NCBI GenBank assembly: GCA_963932465.1
Contig: OZ010790.1
Span: 347,349,087-347,413,086, forward strand
Direction of reading: 5' to 3'
Origin: Maratus speciosus
Lineage: Eukaryota; Arthropoda; Arachnida; Araneae; Salticidae
DNA: 64,000 bases
The position numbers were made by a program, and so were the translations under genes. Below are positions 21,426 through 32,794 of the stretch, piece by piece. The stretch's first letter is position 1. The number at the start of each line of letters is the position of its first letter. The notes under the pieces are model-generated. The model made no database searches. It saw nothing but the letters and a program-made list of their open reading frames with translations, and had not been told where the DNA came from.

Positions 21426-22495
21426 AGAGGTCTGCATGGGCCGACATTTCCAGGCCCCGGCACGGCCCGACTCAGAGAAAAAAAAATCGGCCCGACCTAG
21501 CCCGTACAAAAAAAATATAGGCCCGGGCGGCCCGGTAAAAAAGTTAAAAGTTCGGCCCGGCCCGTAGAAAAAATTTATTGGCCCGACCCGGTATAACAGT
21601 TAAAAGTTCGGCCCGAGCCCGGCCCTGCCCGAGTGAATTTCTACAAAATATTGATTTTTACGTCGATTTGGTTAAAAGTTTGCCTCGTACGAGGAGTTCA
21701 AGCCAAAAATATTTATCTTAACTTTTCTTTTCATGTTTATAATCTTCATTTTTATAGAAGTGGCGCAGGGTGCGATATTTATTTTTTTTAATGAATCTCT
21801 ATTTCTTGTATGTAAATGTTTCAGTGATCATCAATATTGTTAATCCATATTCCATGTATTGAAGTGTTAAAAATCTGAAAAATGCTATACAGTAAAACCT
21901 AAGACTGAATTGCATAGGAAAGAAAAAAAAAAAAAAACGTTATAGACAAGTTCCGTTCTTAGCAAGTGTAAGTGTATTATATATTCTTTTCTTACATAGT
22001 AGTATATTAATTTTGCATAGATCAACACGTTTTTCAGTTTAAAACAAGATTCCGTCATAGACAGGTTCTTTTTCACACGTTTTACTATATTTTAATTTAA
22101 CTATATTTTAATAAGTGTAGAAATCTACTATTCTTTAAAAAGAATGAATTTGAATGTTTAATTGTAAAATAATGGCAATTTAAAAGTTTATGCATTTTTT
22201 GAAAAAAAAAAATTGCGCCAAGCCTAATTTTACCGACCTTTGAACGGACCAGGCCACGCCGAGACAATGATTTTCATACGGGCTGGATCAAATCTAGGAA
22301 TCAAAATTTTGGGCCATGAAGATTAGGAATTAAACATGTACCCGGGTCTGTGCAGAAAAAATAAGTTAGGCCCGGCTCGGCCCGAACCTTCAGGAAAAAG
22401 TAAGGCCCGAGCCCGGCCCGGCCCGTAAAGAGTAGTGACTAGGCCCGACCCGGCCCGAGTGCCGTGAATGAAAATAGGCCCGAGCCCATTCATAT
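21426..22495. repeat. GGCCCG-rich interspersed repeat, hAT-like ends
   Basis: Both ends are clusters of GGCCCGGCCCG-type words (21439-21625 and 22360-22492) around an ordinary AT-rich core. The start AGAGGTCTGCATGGGCC resembles hAT-family ends that begin (C/T)AGAGGTGTGCA. The right end has only GGGCTC in common, so no target duplication could be set. The open frame at 21401-21509 is a product of the GC clusters. Confidence 0.45.
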
Positions 22496-22943
22496 TTATT
22501 TTAAAAAAATATATTTTTTTTTAATTAATTTTCGAAAAACAAAATCTGAATTGTAATCTATACAAGTTTTAACAGAAATTAATTTTTAGAAACTTCAAAT
22601 ATGTGAATCCAAATTACAGTTCATTTCGTCCAGTAGTGTTTGAGTTGTTTAAAAAACTTCCCGCATTGTAATCTGTTTTGCAACGCCTACAAATGAATTT
22701 AATGTTAGAAGTTTTAAACTTTAAACCTTCATTATTCCTAAACTACTTGACCGAAAGACTTCCCGTTTGGCAGCCTGAAGTACAATTAACCGCAAAAAAC
22801 TAAATATGATTTCAAAATTAGGTGTTTGTATTGAAAATTTTAGAGTAGAGAGCAATTTTCCTACGAAGATGACCCCGTAAGATTTATTTCATAACATAGA
22901 TCATAGATTGAAAGAAGGCATTATTTACAGTCGAATGCATATT

Positions 22944-22974
<31 letters not shown>

Positions 22975-23526
22975 CAATTTGGAAATGAAAATGGGTGAGA
23001 AGTGTTTTCTTTTTTTTTTTCTTTTATTATTTTAACACTTTCAAACAAAATGAAAAGTGTTCATAAATTCGGTTTGTCTTCCTGTCTGTCTGTCTGCCGT
23101 CTGTTCGTGCTCATATAAATATATTCCGATTTCAATGAAATTCTTAGATGTTATTGGGTATCACTATGGCATGTTCGATATTGAAAATGAAGTGTGTAGC
23201 CTTTACGCTTCATTTACAGAGGCATTCAAAAGAATTCCGTAACATTACGGTCTATGGGAAAAAAACGTTTGCCGTGTATTTTAATAACACACTATATTAA
23301 ACATACTGAAATGTATATATATAACTGAAGTGTAGTACACGGCGTTTACTGTGGAATATTGCGTTTTTAGAATTTATTGTTCATTGGCAGGGACACACAA
23401 AAAAATTTGGCTACAGAAGGAATTGAATAATAATTGAACTATTGAAGCCTTCGAACAATAATTTCTGTAAGTGCGTTTACAGTTGTGGTACGCATTTTTA
23501 AATTGAACTATTTTTTTTTTTAATAT
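22496..23526. other. Non-coding stretch with microsatellites
   Basis: Contains a (TG)n(AG)n microsatellite at about 22944-22974 and a (CTGT)n stretch at about 23080-23098. The rest is AT-rich, without gene or clear repeat boundary. Confidence 0.6.
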
Positions 23527-23869
23527 TACAGTGGAACCCGTTTAAGACGCTCGCGGTTTATACGCGATACCTTTTAATACGCGAAATTTTTCCGATTCCT
23601 TGGACATAATCCATAAGGCTAATGAAAAAATATCACTTTTAATACGCGATCCCGCTTAATACGCGAGAGATTTTTGGGCCTTTGAGGCAAAAAATCACGC
23701 TTAAGAAGCAAAATCATAGATAAGATGCGAATTTCTGCTCTTCTCCAGTGTTGCCAATTTGCCGGATTTTTTATATCCAAATAAAATACACTGTTTCCGA
23801 ATAGTAATGTATTTACTTTATTTAATAACATATTAATTAAGGGGGGCATGCTAATTGGAAATAATAGTA

Positions 23870-25372
23870 CACTGGTTTCCAAAAATTAAGGAAAAACAAC
23901 AAAAATAGCGATTACTCAAAATGTTACATACAGATTTTAATGAAACTGAGCCACAATATACAACACATAGTAAGATATAAATTAACATTAAAAGAAATTA
24001 CCAGACGATTGTGGTGTTTCAGAAATTAACACAATTATAAAATAAACAAAATAAATGTGTCAGTTTGGTATAGGAAAAGTACCTTTAATATGGAGTATGA
24101 TCACCCCTAGAAGCAATACAGCAATTCAGTGATGTGTGATACTGTCAATTATGCGATCGATAAGTTTGCTGGGAAGTGCAAGTCATTTCTCTTGTAAAGC
24201 AGTTGTAAGCGTGTCAAGGGTCTGAGGAGGGGAATTGAGAGCAGCAACTCCTTTTCCTAAAGCATCCCAAACATGCATGTTAGGATTCAAGTCCGGGGAT
24301 CGAGCTGGCCATTCTATGCGCTAAATTGTTTGGTTCTGAAGGTAATCTTCCACGATTCGAGCCTTCTGCAATCTAGCGTTGTCCTCCTGTAACAGGAAAT
24401 CATTACCTATTGCACCAGCATAAGAACGAAAATAAGCATCAAGAATGTCATCTCTATAGACGTGAGCATTCTTAGTTCCCCGTGGAAAGACATGGAGTTC
24501 TGTACGCCCATCCAAAGAGATGCCACCCCAAACACAGGCACTGCCTCACCCGTATGAATCTCTTTCACGAATGTTTGATGGATGATTCCCTGTTTCTCTA
24601 AATCAAACAACACCTACTATCACATTGGAGGCTAAACCGAGACTCATCCGTGAAGAGAAAATGCCTGCATTGATCAGCCGTCCAGTGGACATATTGACGT
24701 GCCCACCTTAAACGTTCCCTCCGGTGACGTGATGTGAGCGGCACACAAATGGACGTCGCCTCAAGTAAAGACCACCTTCATGAAGCCTTCTACGCACAGT
24801 AGACGTTGATACAAACTTTGCAGTGGCTGCAGCAAGGTAGGATCTAAGATGAGAGGGGGTTGCTGTTCTATTCCTTCGTACACATAACCGCAAATATCGG
24901 TCATCGGTGCTTGTCGTAGCTCTTGCCCGTCATTGGCTGAACCTTCTGGAGGCCGAACCAGTGGTTTTAAATTGTTGCCAAAGCCTATGAACATCAGGAG
25001 GACTCATATTTAGCAATCTGGACACCTCTGTCTAACTTTGACCTGCCTGCAATCTTCCAACAGCTCTGTATCGCAGTTCTGCCGGCATATGATACCTCGA
25101 GTTCATACTAATGAATTGGCTATCTCAGTTTTCTTATCTCATAATCACAGAGGCACCTGCAGCCGTACTTCCTAGCATGCATTTATATGCTCTCACCGTG
25201 ACGAAATCCGATTGCAGTACCACTAATTTGCATTTTAAAAATTTATTCAGCATTTTTTAGTCAACAACATATCCAAATTTCATACAAATAGTTTTTTTTT
25301 TGTTGTTTTTTTTTTTTTTTTGAACGAGTTATTGCTTTTTTGTGATTTTTCCTTAAATTTTGGAAACCAGTA
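23870..25372 (-). mobile_element. Nested Tc1-like element, 1.5 kb
   Basis: The ends CACTGGTTTCCAAAAATTAA and the complement of CTGGTTTCCAAAATTTAAGG are flanked by TA. Length and layout (short TIR, one intronless transposase) are those of a full-length Tc1 element, inserted into the pogo-like element. Confidence 0.85.
24085..25106 (-). pseudogene. Tc1-like transposase, full length but degenerate
   Basis: The 1022-bp span equals a normal Tc1 transposase of about 340 residues. It begins MNSRYHMPAELRYRAVGRLQ, the helix-turn-helix start, and ends RGDHTPY and a stop, the classic Tc1 C-terminus. In between are TDESRF (first catalytic Asp), GRTELHVFPRG, EDNAR (second Asp) and EWPARSPDLNP. The catalytic Glu that normally follows DLNPI is replaced: the text reads NPNMHVWD. 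Several in-frame stops and at least one frameshift are present, for example after GQS, in the helix-turn-helix region, and before RIEWP. It would have moved the element by cut and paste at TA; it is dead. Confidence 0.88.
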
Positions 25373-27062
25373 TAGATATTTGAATTTTAAAAAAACCCCG
25401 CTAAATTAGCAACCCTGAAATTATCTTTTGATCCCTTGTCCTAACATTCTTTGTCTCTCGTTTCGTGTATGTTTTTACTCTAAGATAGAGTGAGATAGAC
25501 GAATTCAGGATACTCAGATATGTCATAAAATTATTATGATTAAAGATGATTGTACCTATTGTTAGTGAGGCATTAAATGTACGTTATATCCCTACCTATG
25601 TCTTATAATTATAGACAAATGTCTTATAATTACAGACAAAAGGATGGAATTCGTAAACATTAAATGAAAACAAATGCAGATTGTTTAATTCTTTTATGTT
25701 TTCTTTTACTTTTTGTTATTTTAAGAATATTTTTTTACACAGAGATTATTTAATAAGGATAGTTTTTTTCTTCTAATGAAAAGAAGGACAGATTATAATG
25801 GTACTCGTTTATAACAAGTACTAAATATGAGTTTTAACAACTGGATTGTTCTTTAAAGGTTTAATATATATATATATATATTATCTCTGTTAAAAGAAAT
25901 TAGTCTAGCAGGAAGTTATTTTTTTTCGATTGCAACGTATTAATCGACAATAAAGCAATTTTAAATTCATTTTTTTAAATTTCAGTTATTATTCGAGTCA
26001 GTCCTATTAAAAAAACAATGAGTTAAAAATTAATATAATTAAATTTTAATATAAATATAGTTAGAAATACATATTTCGACCATAAACATATAAATGAAAG
26101 CTCTGAAGTTTATTTAGAAGATTAGATATGTAAATAAGCCCAGTACCTGCAACATTATACAAATCACGTTTAATATACGATCTCGCTTATGTGACTTTGT
26201 CCATCCCCTTAAAACGCGTCTTAGCTGGGTTCGATTGTACTTGATTTGAATATATTCTATAGATCATATACCGGCTTCACAAGTACATTTCCGTTTATTC
26301 ACGGAAATTGCTGAATGGAAATTTGCAGCTTTGCTATTCGTTTAACCTCTTCGGTCCCTGGGTCCCCGTTCTGTTCTTTTCCTTATATAAACTAAAATGT
26401 CCGATTTTTGTTTATATTTTCACATCACTTCGTAATAGCTGAATGTTTTTGCGTTCCAAGTAAATGAATAAATGGCAGCATCTAAGCTGATTCCCACATA
26501 AAATAAAAGTTATTCTCATCTGAGTTTGCAAAATGCCTAAAATTGCCCCAAACACGGCATAACAAAGAAAGTGAGAAATTTTCATAAGTATTTAACTTAA
26601 ACCTTTTTCAATAAAATTTTTTGAGGATCTGTAGGTTATTTATTTGTTTAAGGGGACCGATAAAGCCCTATCTCCGCCATGTTAAATTCCCCAACTTTAT
26701 GTGCCTTTTTCTCAGAAATGGTGAAAGATAGAGGTCTAGATTTTTTAGAGTAGTTATAATAACATGTTTTACGTATTTTAACGGGCCATTTTATTTCTAA
26801 GTGAAACTGAAAATTAATTATTAATTATTTATTGAAAGACATTTTTAAATTAGCATTTTGGGTAAGATTTCACTGCCTAAAATAAATAATTCTCAACAAA
26901 TCATTAAATCCCTGAGTTAAAGTATACAATATAACATAATATAAGTATTAAAAAAGTCTGATTCAAAAGTTTAATAGATATTGAAAATAAAAGGAACACA
27001 AACATGAAAAATCCAAGTTTTTGAGAAAAGTCAGTCAAAGTTTAAATGGCCATTAAGCTGTG

Positions 27063-28590
27063 AAGTAGGGGAGGTAGGGGATGTTTGATACATAGGGAGG
27101 GTTGATACATTGACAAGTTTTCTCAACAAATGGCATTAATAGCCATTGTAACAGATGTAAAGTCTTATTTTATAAGCAGAGGCCATCATTAGTTGCACTT
27201 AGCAGTGAAGAACTGACAACGTTTTTTTTTTCTTTTAATTTTGAAGACTTGGAATGTCAATGTAATTTTTTTAAATGCTGATTTCCTTTCATAACTCTTA
27301 TTATTGTGAAGATAATATCTTGTAATTTTTTTTATTTGTAAAGCACATTGTTAGGGTGAATTTTACCAGAAAGCAGATTGGCATTTTGCAACTGCATTTA
27401 TACAAAGTTATTGAAAGTCCAATAAGACATGATAGAGAGAAATGATACATTAGTGCTGGGGAGAAATGATACACTTGTATATTTGAAATTTAATAGTTTT
27501 TTTTAAGTTGTAAACTAATATAGGACTGTAATATTCATTATTATTTTACAGCAAGAGCTACTGAAATTAGTAAGGAAGAACAAAGAGACTATTCATAGAC
27601 ATTATGTAGGTTACACAGAAAAGCAGTGCGATGATAGATGGTTAATTCGCTTTGCTCGTCATGCAGAAAGAAAAAAGTTTAAATGGCCTGAAAGGGAAAA
27701 TGTTTGTATAATTGACGAAGGGCAAATAAAAAAAAACATTAAATCTACCCGATTTTACTTATCAAAATGATAGAGTTATTAGTTTTTCTTTTAACCATTT
27801 CAGGGGTGGTGGTATGTTTATGAAACCACTTAATTTTAATTCCCAAACGCCACATTGGCACCAGCATTTTTGTAAAATATTTTCCATTTAATATGAAAGT
27901 GAAAAATAGCCCTTTTCTTATTTCCAATTAAATTTGTTGATAAATTACGGTTCCATTCATTTATTCAACACTTTAGCATTGAAAATGCTTTGCCCTGAAA
28001 GGGTTAAAGCAATCTTAAATGTGCTAAATTTATGTTAAATTGTTTGCAAATCAGCAATGTTCACTTCATTTTTCCTTGCAGCAAGATCTCTAGCGGTTTT
28101 TTTTTTTTTTTTTTTTTTTCATTATTTATTTTCTAAAAGGTGTGTTAATAGAATTGTTTAAATAATAGCAATTGTTTAAATATTTTTGTAAAAAACATTT
28201 CTGAAACAAAAATATGTCAATGCCATTTCTTTTTTAAATTTTACTTAAATATTTCAAGATTTATCATAAAAAATTGTATGACACATAAATTGAATTGTCT
28301 CAATTTAAATAACAATTGTTTTTTTCAATTTAAATGACAATGTATCAAATCTCCGTTGCTAGTGCATTAATCCTCCCAGCAATGGGGATATTTGATACAG
28401 TAGTAACCATTCACAATAATTGGGATATATTTTTTTAATGATTATTTTTTAAATTCACAATATTTTTAATAAATGAATAAAAGGTCACTTTATAAGAAAA
28501 CATGAAAAATTTGTTTAAAAATAAATTTCTAAGGGTAGTAGAAAATTAGTAAAAAAAGTGTATCCTACCTCCCCTACCTCCCCTACTCTT
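27063..28590. mobile_element. Innermost element with AGTAGGGGAGGTAGGGG ends
   Basis: AGTAGGGGAGGTAGGGGATG at 27063 has its near-perfect inverted partner CCTACCTCCCCTACT at 28590. TGATACA words occur repeatedly near both ends. It carries a short exon-like reading frame. The superfamily is not determined and no target duplication is clear. Confidence 0.6.
27552..27770 (+). pseudogene. Exon-like transposase tail (72 codons)
   Basis: The frame opens right after an acceptor-like TTATTTTACAG and closes with TGA. It encodes HYVGYTEKQ, then a beta-strand-like DDRWLIRFARH, then KFKWPEREN and a short end. This small basic domain resembles the Tudor-like tails attached to some arthropod DNA-transposon proteins (pattern YVG...V.F...F.WPE.ED). 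No catalytic domain is seen nearby, so the rest has been lost or lies in decayed exons. The function assignment is inference. Confidence 0.4.
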
Positions 28591-28969
28591 AGAAAGAATG
28601 AATAATTCCAACACTTTTTATATATTTTTTATAAATAAACATGTGTGACACATTGTTGGAAAGATAAAAGTTTAAACTATTTAATGATGTAAAAACCGTT
28701 TTTTTCCCCAAATTTTACTTACCTGGTCTCCTTAAAGCTCTTAAATTTGTGATTGCGTTAATTTAGGTTAATGGTTATTAAATTGATGTTTTTAAGGGGT
28801 TTGCAGTTTTAGATCCATATTTTTGAACCTAAATTACTAAGCGCCTAAAGGATCAATTTCAGAAAAGATTTTTTTTTTTTCTGTCATTTACGATATCATT
28901 TTGTTTGGAAAAAAAACCAATGAATAAGCATTTATACTATTATTTTAGCTTCGGAACTGAAGAAGTTAA

Positions 28970-29489
28970 CTAATACTAAGAAGTAAACATACTATGTAGT
29001 ATACATACAAATCTATAGATCATATACAGGCAATACAAAAAAGGAAAAGGGATATCGGATATATTCCCGACTATTGATAATAATATCAGAAATTGGGTTT
29101 TCAAATGTGTTATGCGTTTTTCAATTTATTTATTTAGACGTCATCTTCCACCTTAATAAACTGTCCAGTTTTGGTACAGTATTCTGAATGTGTTGGAAAG
29201 TGCTACATAATCTATGCTGGACAAATGATTTTTCCTTCTTGTTTCTGTTTTTCCGATTTTGCAGGATTTTTCGTTCTTGTTTCTTTTTTATTCGATTTTG
29301 TATGATTTTTATCATTTTTGCACAGCAGGCAGTGAAAAATTAATTAAGAAATTGCATCTTTAGATACATGATCCAAGTTAAGATAATTAAATCTGTTAAA
29401 AAAAGATCTAAACTAGTATCTAGATTCAACACTTAAAAAAAAAATTAATTGCTTTAAAAAAATGGAGCGTATTATTTTTATCTCTTCCG
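28970..29489. other. AT-rich non-coding spacer
   Basis: No gene and no clear element. A TCTATAGATCATATA word at about 29010 also occurs at about 26258, on the other side of the nested TTAA elements. Confidence 0.5.
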
Positions 29490-31548
29490 TATTTATTTTA
29501 TTATTATTTAAAAATCCACTTATTACTACAAATTTGAATTCGAAGTTATTCTCACGTAAGTAATTTTTTTTCTTTAAAGATGTGACTATTTTCTATTGCT
29601 TATTTATCTTTTTTTAAATCTACATTTTACTTTAAATTTAAGAACCACGTACTCTGCCTTGGATTATTGTTTAAGAAGATGGAGTTCATTTCCATTGCTT
29701 ATTTATAGTATTACTATTTTTTTTTAATCCGCTTTTCACTAAAAATTTGAGCTCGGAAGTATGGATTCCAATATTTGTGTTATTGTGTATGATAATTAAA
29801 GCAGAAAAAACTTAAACTATTTTATCACCAAATTATCGCAGAAAGATGCAAGAGGTACCATTCGACAGGAAATCGTGTCTACTTTTCAAATATGAATGTA
29901 AATTTTGAAAGTTTTGATTTTGAGAAATTTTGATCGTCTACCTATTAAAAAATACACAATTTTAATTTTTCGAATGGTAGCAACTACTTTGGACACTATT
30001 TTTTTAGTTCTTTGGATCAAAACAGCCCCGAAAAATGTGTAGTTTAGATTATTTTTTCATTTTAATATTTTCTTTCTTCTATTAATATTTCGAATTTAAT
30101 AAGATAAAATAAATGAAGAAAAAAGTTTACTCTTTTTAGTAATTTTAAGACAACTTATCTTAAGTAAGGTTTATTGCCCGACTGCCAAGAAGGGTTAATG
30201 TGTTTCACGTGTATCTGGGTATGTGGATTTCTTTATACCCTCGAAACATCCCAACGGCTGGGTTGATTTTAATGAATGAGATCTCTATCGATTCGTCTCA
30301 ACCCTCCAATGGTTATAGGCTAGGTTTTGTTTTTATAAATTCAAAATGGCTGCCGTAAAATACAAAATGGCGGTAGAGACGAAAAAAAATTACGTACCAT
30401 ATTGAGTGGCATATCATTGGATAGATTTTTCAAAATGAAGACGATGCTTCGTTGACTATTTTACAGTCAGAAGCTCCATTTAAATATTACACAACCTGGA
30501 AGTTGTGTAGATAGGATCTCTAGCCTTACTGCAACTCTAATCTTCATAGACATCGTTAGAGAGAGTTAGACATCGTTAGACAGAGACCGTTTAAATATTA
30601 CACAACCTGGTAGTTATGTAGATAGGATCTCTAGCCTTACTGCAACTCTAATCTTCATAGACATCTATAGGCTTATTAAACAGTGTTTATAGATAGGAAC
30701 CAACAATTAAACACAACTTAAAAGTCATCAATACAAGTAAATAAAAAAAAATAGGTAAGTAATAAAAAAAAAATAGTTTCACATTGATGAGAAATAATTA
30801 ATTAGTTCGCTTTTTACGCAGTCGGGTTTTTTGATTTTTTAAATTTAACTTTTATTTTTCTTATGTTTAACTAAAAGTCTAACACTGGAAGTGCATGTCA
30901 AGAATTTAGCCTAATTTATAAAAAACAAAAAACTTTGAAAAACTTGCAAACATTTCAAAATAAAGCAATCTGCCTTAAATTTACAGTAGACTTGCTTAAC
31001 TTGTACAAAGTCCTACATCATTCGAACCAAATATTTCTAAAACGTAGTAATAAAAGAGGACATAACATTTGATTGCATTTTACATATACGTAGGATTGAT
31101 TTCTCTGTGAAATTTTATCATGAGGTCAGTTCTATTGAAGTTGAAAAAGAAGAAAAGGGAAATTGGTTAAAAAAAGCGGAAATAGAAATTCATGTTAGGA
31201 GTAATAAAGTTCGCAATGCTCAAAAGAGCAGAACAGCGATGTCTTCGAGCACATTTTAACTTCTTCATAACGTAGAGAGTTTTTCTATTGAGTTGAAGAT
31301 AAGAAATTGGATTTCTAGAAGGAAGCATCGAGGAAATACGAAAGTAGAAAAATAACAAACGTCAAAGAGAAAGTTTTAAGCTTCTGTTTTTTCAAGTAAA
31401 GAAAAACAGATGATAAAAGCGTAAGTTTTCTGAATACATGTATAAAACGTTTTTTAGATATTTATTTCAGATACTATCGAGAGGTTTATTGCATAAAATC
31501 CTTTTAAATTTAATTCTTGAAGCGCTCTTAAAATAATAAGTCTGGATG
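29490..31548. repeat. Direct duplication, copy 1
   Basis: Aligns with 32795-34236 in the same orientation at high similarity over about 1.4 kb, starting ATTATTATTTAAAAATCCAC and ending near AAATAATAAGTCTGGAT. This copy is longer because of the insertion at 30177-30826. Short frames conserved between copies on the minus strand (MLFFYFRI start) look incidental. Confidence 0.8.
30177..30826. mobile_element. TIR element inserted in copy 1 of the duplication
   Basis: Ends CCCGACTGC and GCAGTCGGG, with flanks TTTATTG and TTTTTTG as a possible imperfect 7-bp target duplication. A block of about 75 bp (CACAACCTGG(A/T)AGTT onward) is tandemly repeated inside (30489 and 30600). The corresponding place in copy 2 near 33485 lacks it, which supports an insertion after the duplication. 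Confidence 0.65.
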
Positions 31549-32325
31549 TTTAAAAGGTAGAGCGGACATCGCTTGCGTATTTATTAGCCCCCGGTACAGT
31601 ATGCTATTTCTTTCTCGCAGCTTATTTTGTGTAGTCTCCAAAAAATAACGTTACCTTACAGAAGCCAGCCGTAAAACAAAGCAGTACGATTAAATACTCT
31701 ATAGCAATTTTTTAAACTTCTAAGCATCGCACATTTTCAATTTTTATACCGTCGTATTGGGAAAAAAAGTACTTTTAAATGCAATTTGTTTGAAGACAGC
31801 ATCTCCATTTATTTTTGAGATATTATTTATTTATTTATTTTTTTTTTTTTTTTGTAGTTTGTAGAGCCATTTGTTTAATATTCGAAACGGAAGAACTCCA
31901 TTTATGTAGAAAGTGAAAGAAAAATAGCAATTATATCTTTTTGTTGCCATTTTCACATAAAAACTGAAAAAAAAAATTATTAAAATACGTGCTATTTTGA
32001 AAAAATATAAATGAAGGATTTCTGATAAAACATGGAGCTATTAGAAACTAAATTTAATTTTAAATATCTATATTAATAATACAAACAAATGAAGGCCTGT
32101 GAATCTGTAGATAGCGATTTTTTTGTCGAGTTTTTTGAATGACGAAATCTCTTTTTTTTTTTTTTTTTGGATTTGTGTATTATTCAGCAATAGTGACGTC
32201 CTAAGCGTATTTCACTGTAGATGTTGTTTAACACTGGATCGCAAATGATGAATTCTTCAGCGGATGTGGATGACGTCACTTTATGTAAAATAAAATCGCG
32301 CATTATAAGTCTTAAAACTTAACTA
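31549..32325. other. Non-coding spacer between the duplication copies
   Basis: AT-rich, with T runs at about 31838 and 32155. No gene seen. Confidence 0.55.
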
Positions 32326-32704
32326 CAGCAGAGTCCCTATTATCAGAGTTTCCGCTTTCACCGAGTTATTTTCTTCTGATGGACTGATGGCTTCTATTAT
32401 TATGAAACTGTCATTATAAATGAAGTGTTAGGTGAAGATGAAAGAGCAGCCGTAAAAAGTTAGAACTCTGATTCTGGTCAGAATGGGGGGGGGGGGAAAT
32501 GGCCATATATATATTTTCTAATTATGGCCATTTTTTCTCCATTCTGACCAGAAAATCAGAGTTCTAACTTTTTACGACTGCTCTTTCATCTTCACCAAAC
32601 ACTTCATTTATAATGACTGTTTCATAATAATGGAAGCCATCAGAAAAAAATGATCCATTCCAAAGGTATAAGTTCGATTAACTCGGATAATCGGGATTCT
32701 ACTG
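32326..32704. mobile_element. Pogo-type fold-back MITE, 379 bp
   Basis: Ends CAGCAGAGTCCCTATTATC and the complement of CAGTAGAATCCCGATTATCC, with TA at 32324-32325 and 32705-32706. The interior is a large palindrome (32395-32500 against 32520-32640) around a G12 run and AT loop. Non-coding. Confidence 0.85.
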
Positions 32705-32794
32705 TATCTATATTTATATACATATATTTTTCTGTCATCGCGGGGGCGACACTAAATTCTGAAAAAGTAGAATTCCTGTTTTCTAGTTTTATTA

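Larger units (their letters stand above)
23529..26237. mobile_element. Pogo-like element interrupted by a Tc1 copy
   Basis: The left end CAGTGGAACCCGTTTAAGAC and right end (complement CAATCGAACCCAGCTAAGAC) are flanked by TA at 23527-23528 and 26238-26239. TACGCG words cluster near the left end. Without the nested Tc1 the element is about 1.2 kb and shows no transposase, so it is non-autonomous. Confidence 0.75.
26652..28731. mobile_element. Second TTAA-flanked element nested inside
   Basis: TTAA then GGGGACC at the left, and GGTCTCC then TTAA (28732-28735) at the right. The inverted ends are short and imperfect, so this call is tentative. It contains the next inner element. Confidence 0.35.
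26346..28965. mobile_element. Outer TTAA-flanked element (piggyBac-like candidate)
   Basis: CCTCTTCGGTCCC at the left and the complement of CTTCTTCAGTTCC at the right are each flanked by TTAA (26342-26345 and 28966-28969). TTAA is the piggyBac target, though in this AT-rich DNA it may be coincidence. Only the inverted ends are visible. The interior is occupied by another element. Confidence 0.45.

Noticed and set aside
24321..24994. Separate short minus-strand genes in the Tc1 element
   Set aside because: They are fragments in two frames of a single degenerate transposase, described as one pseudogene.
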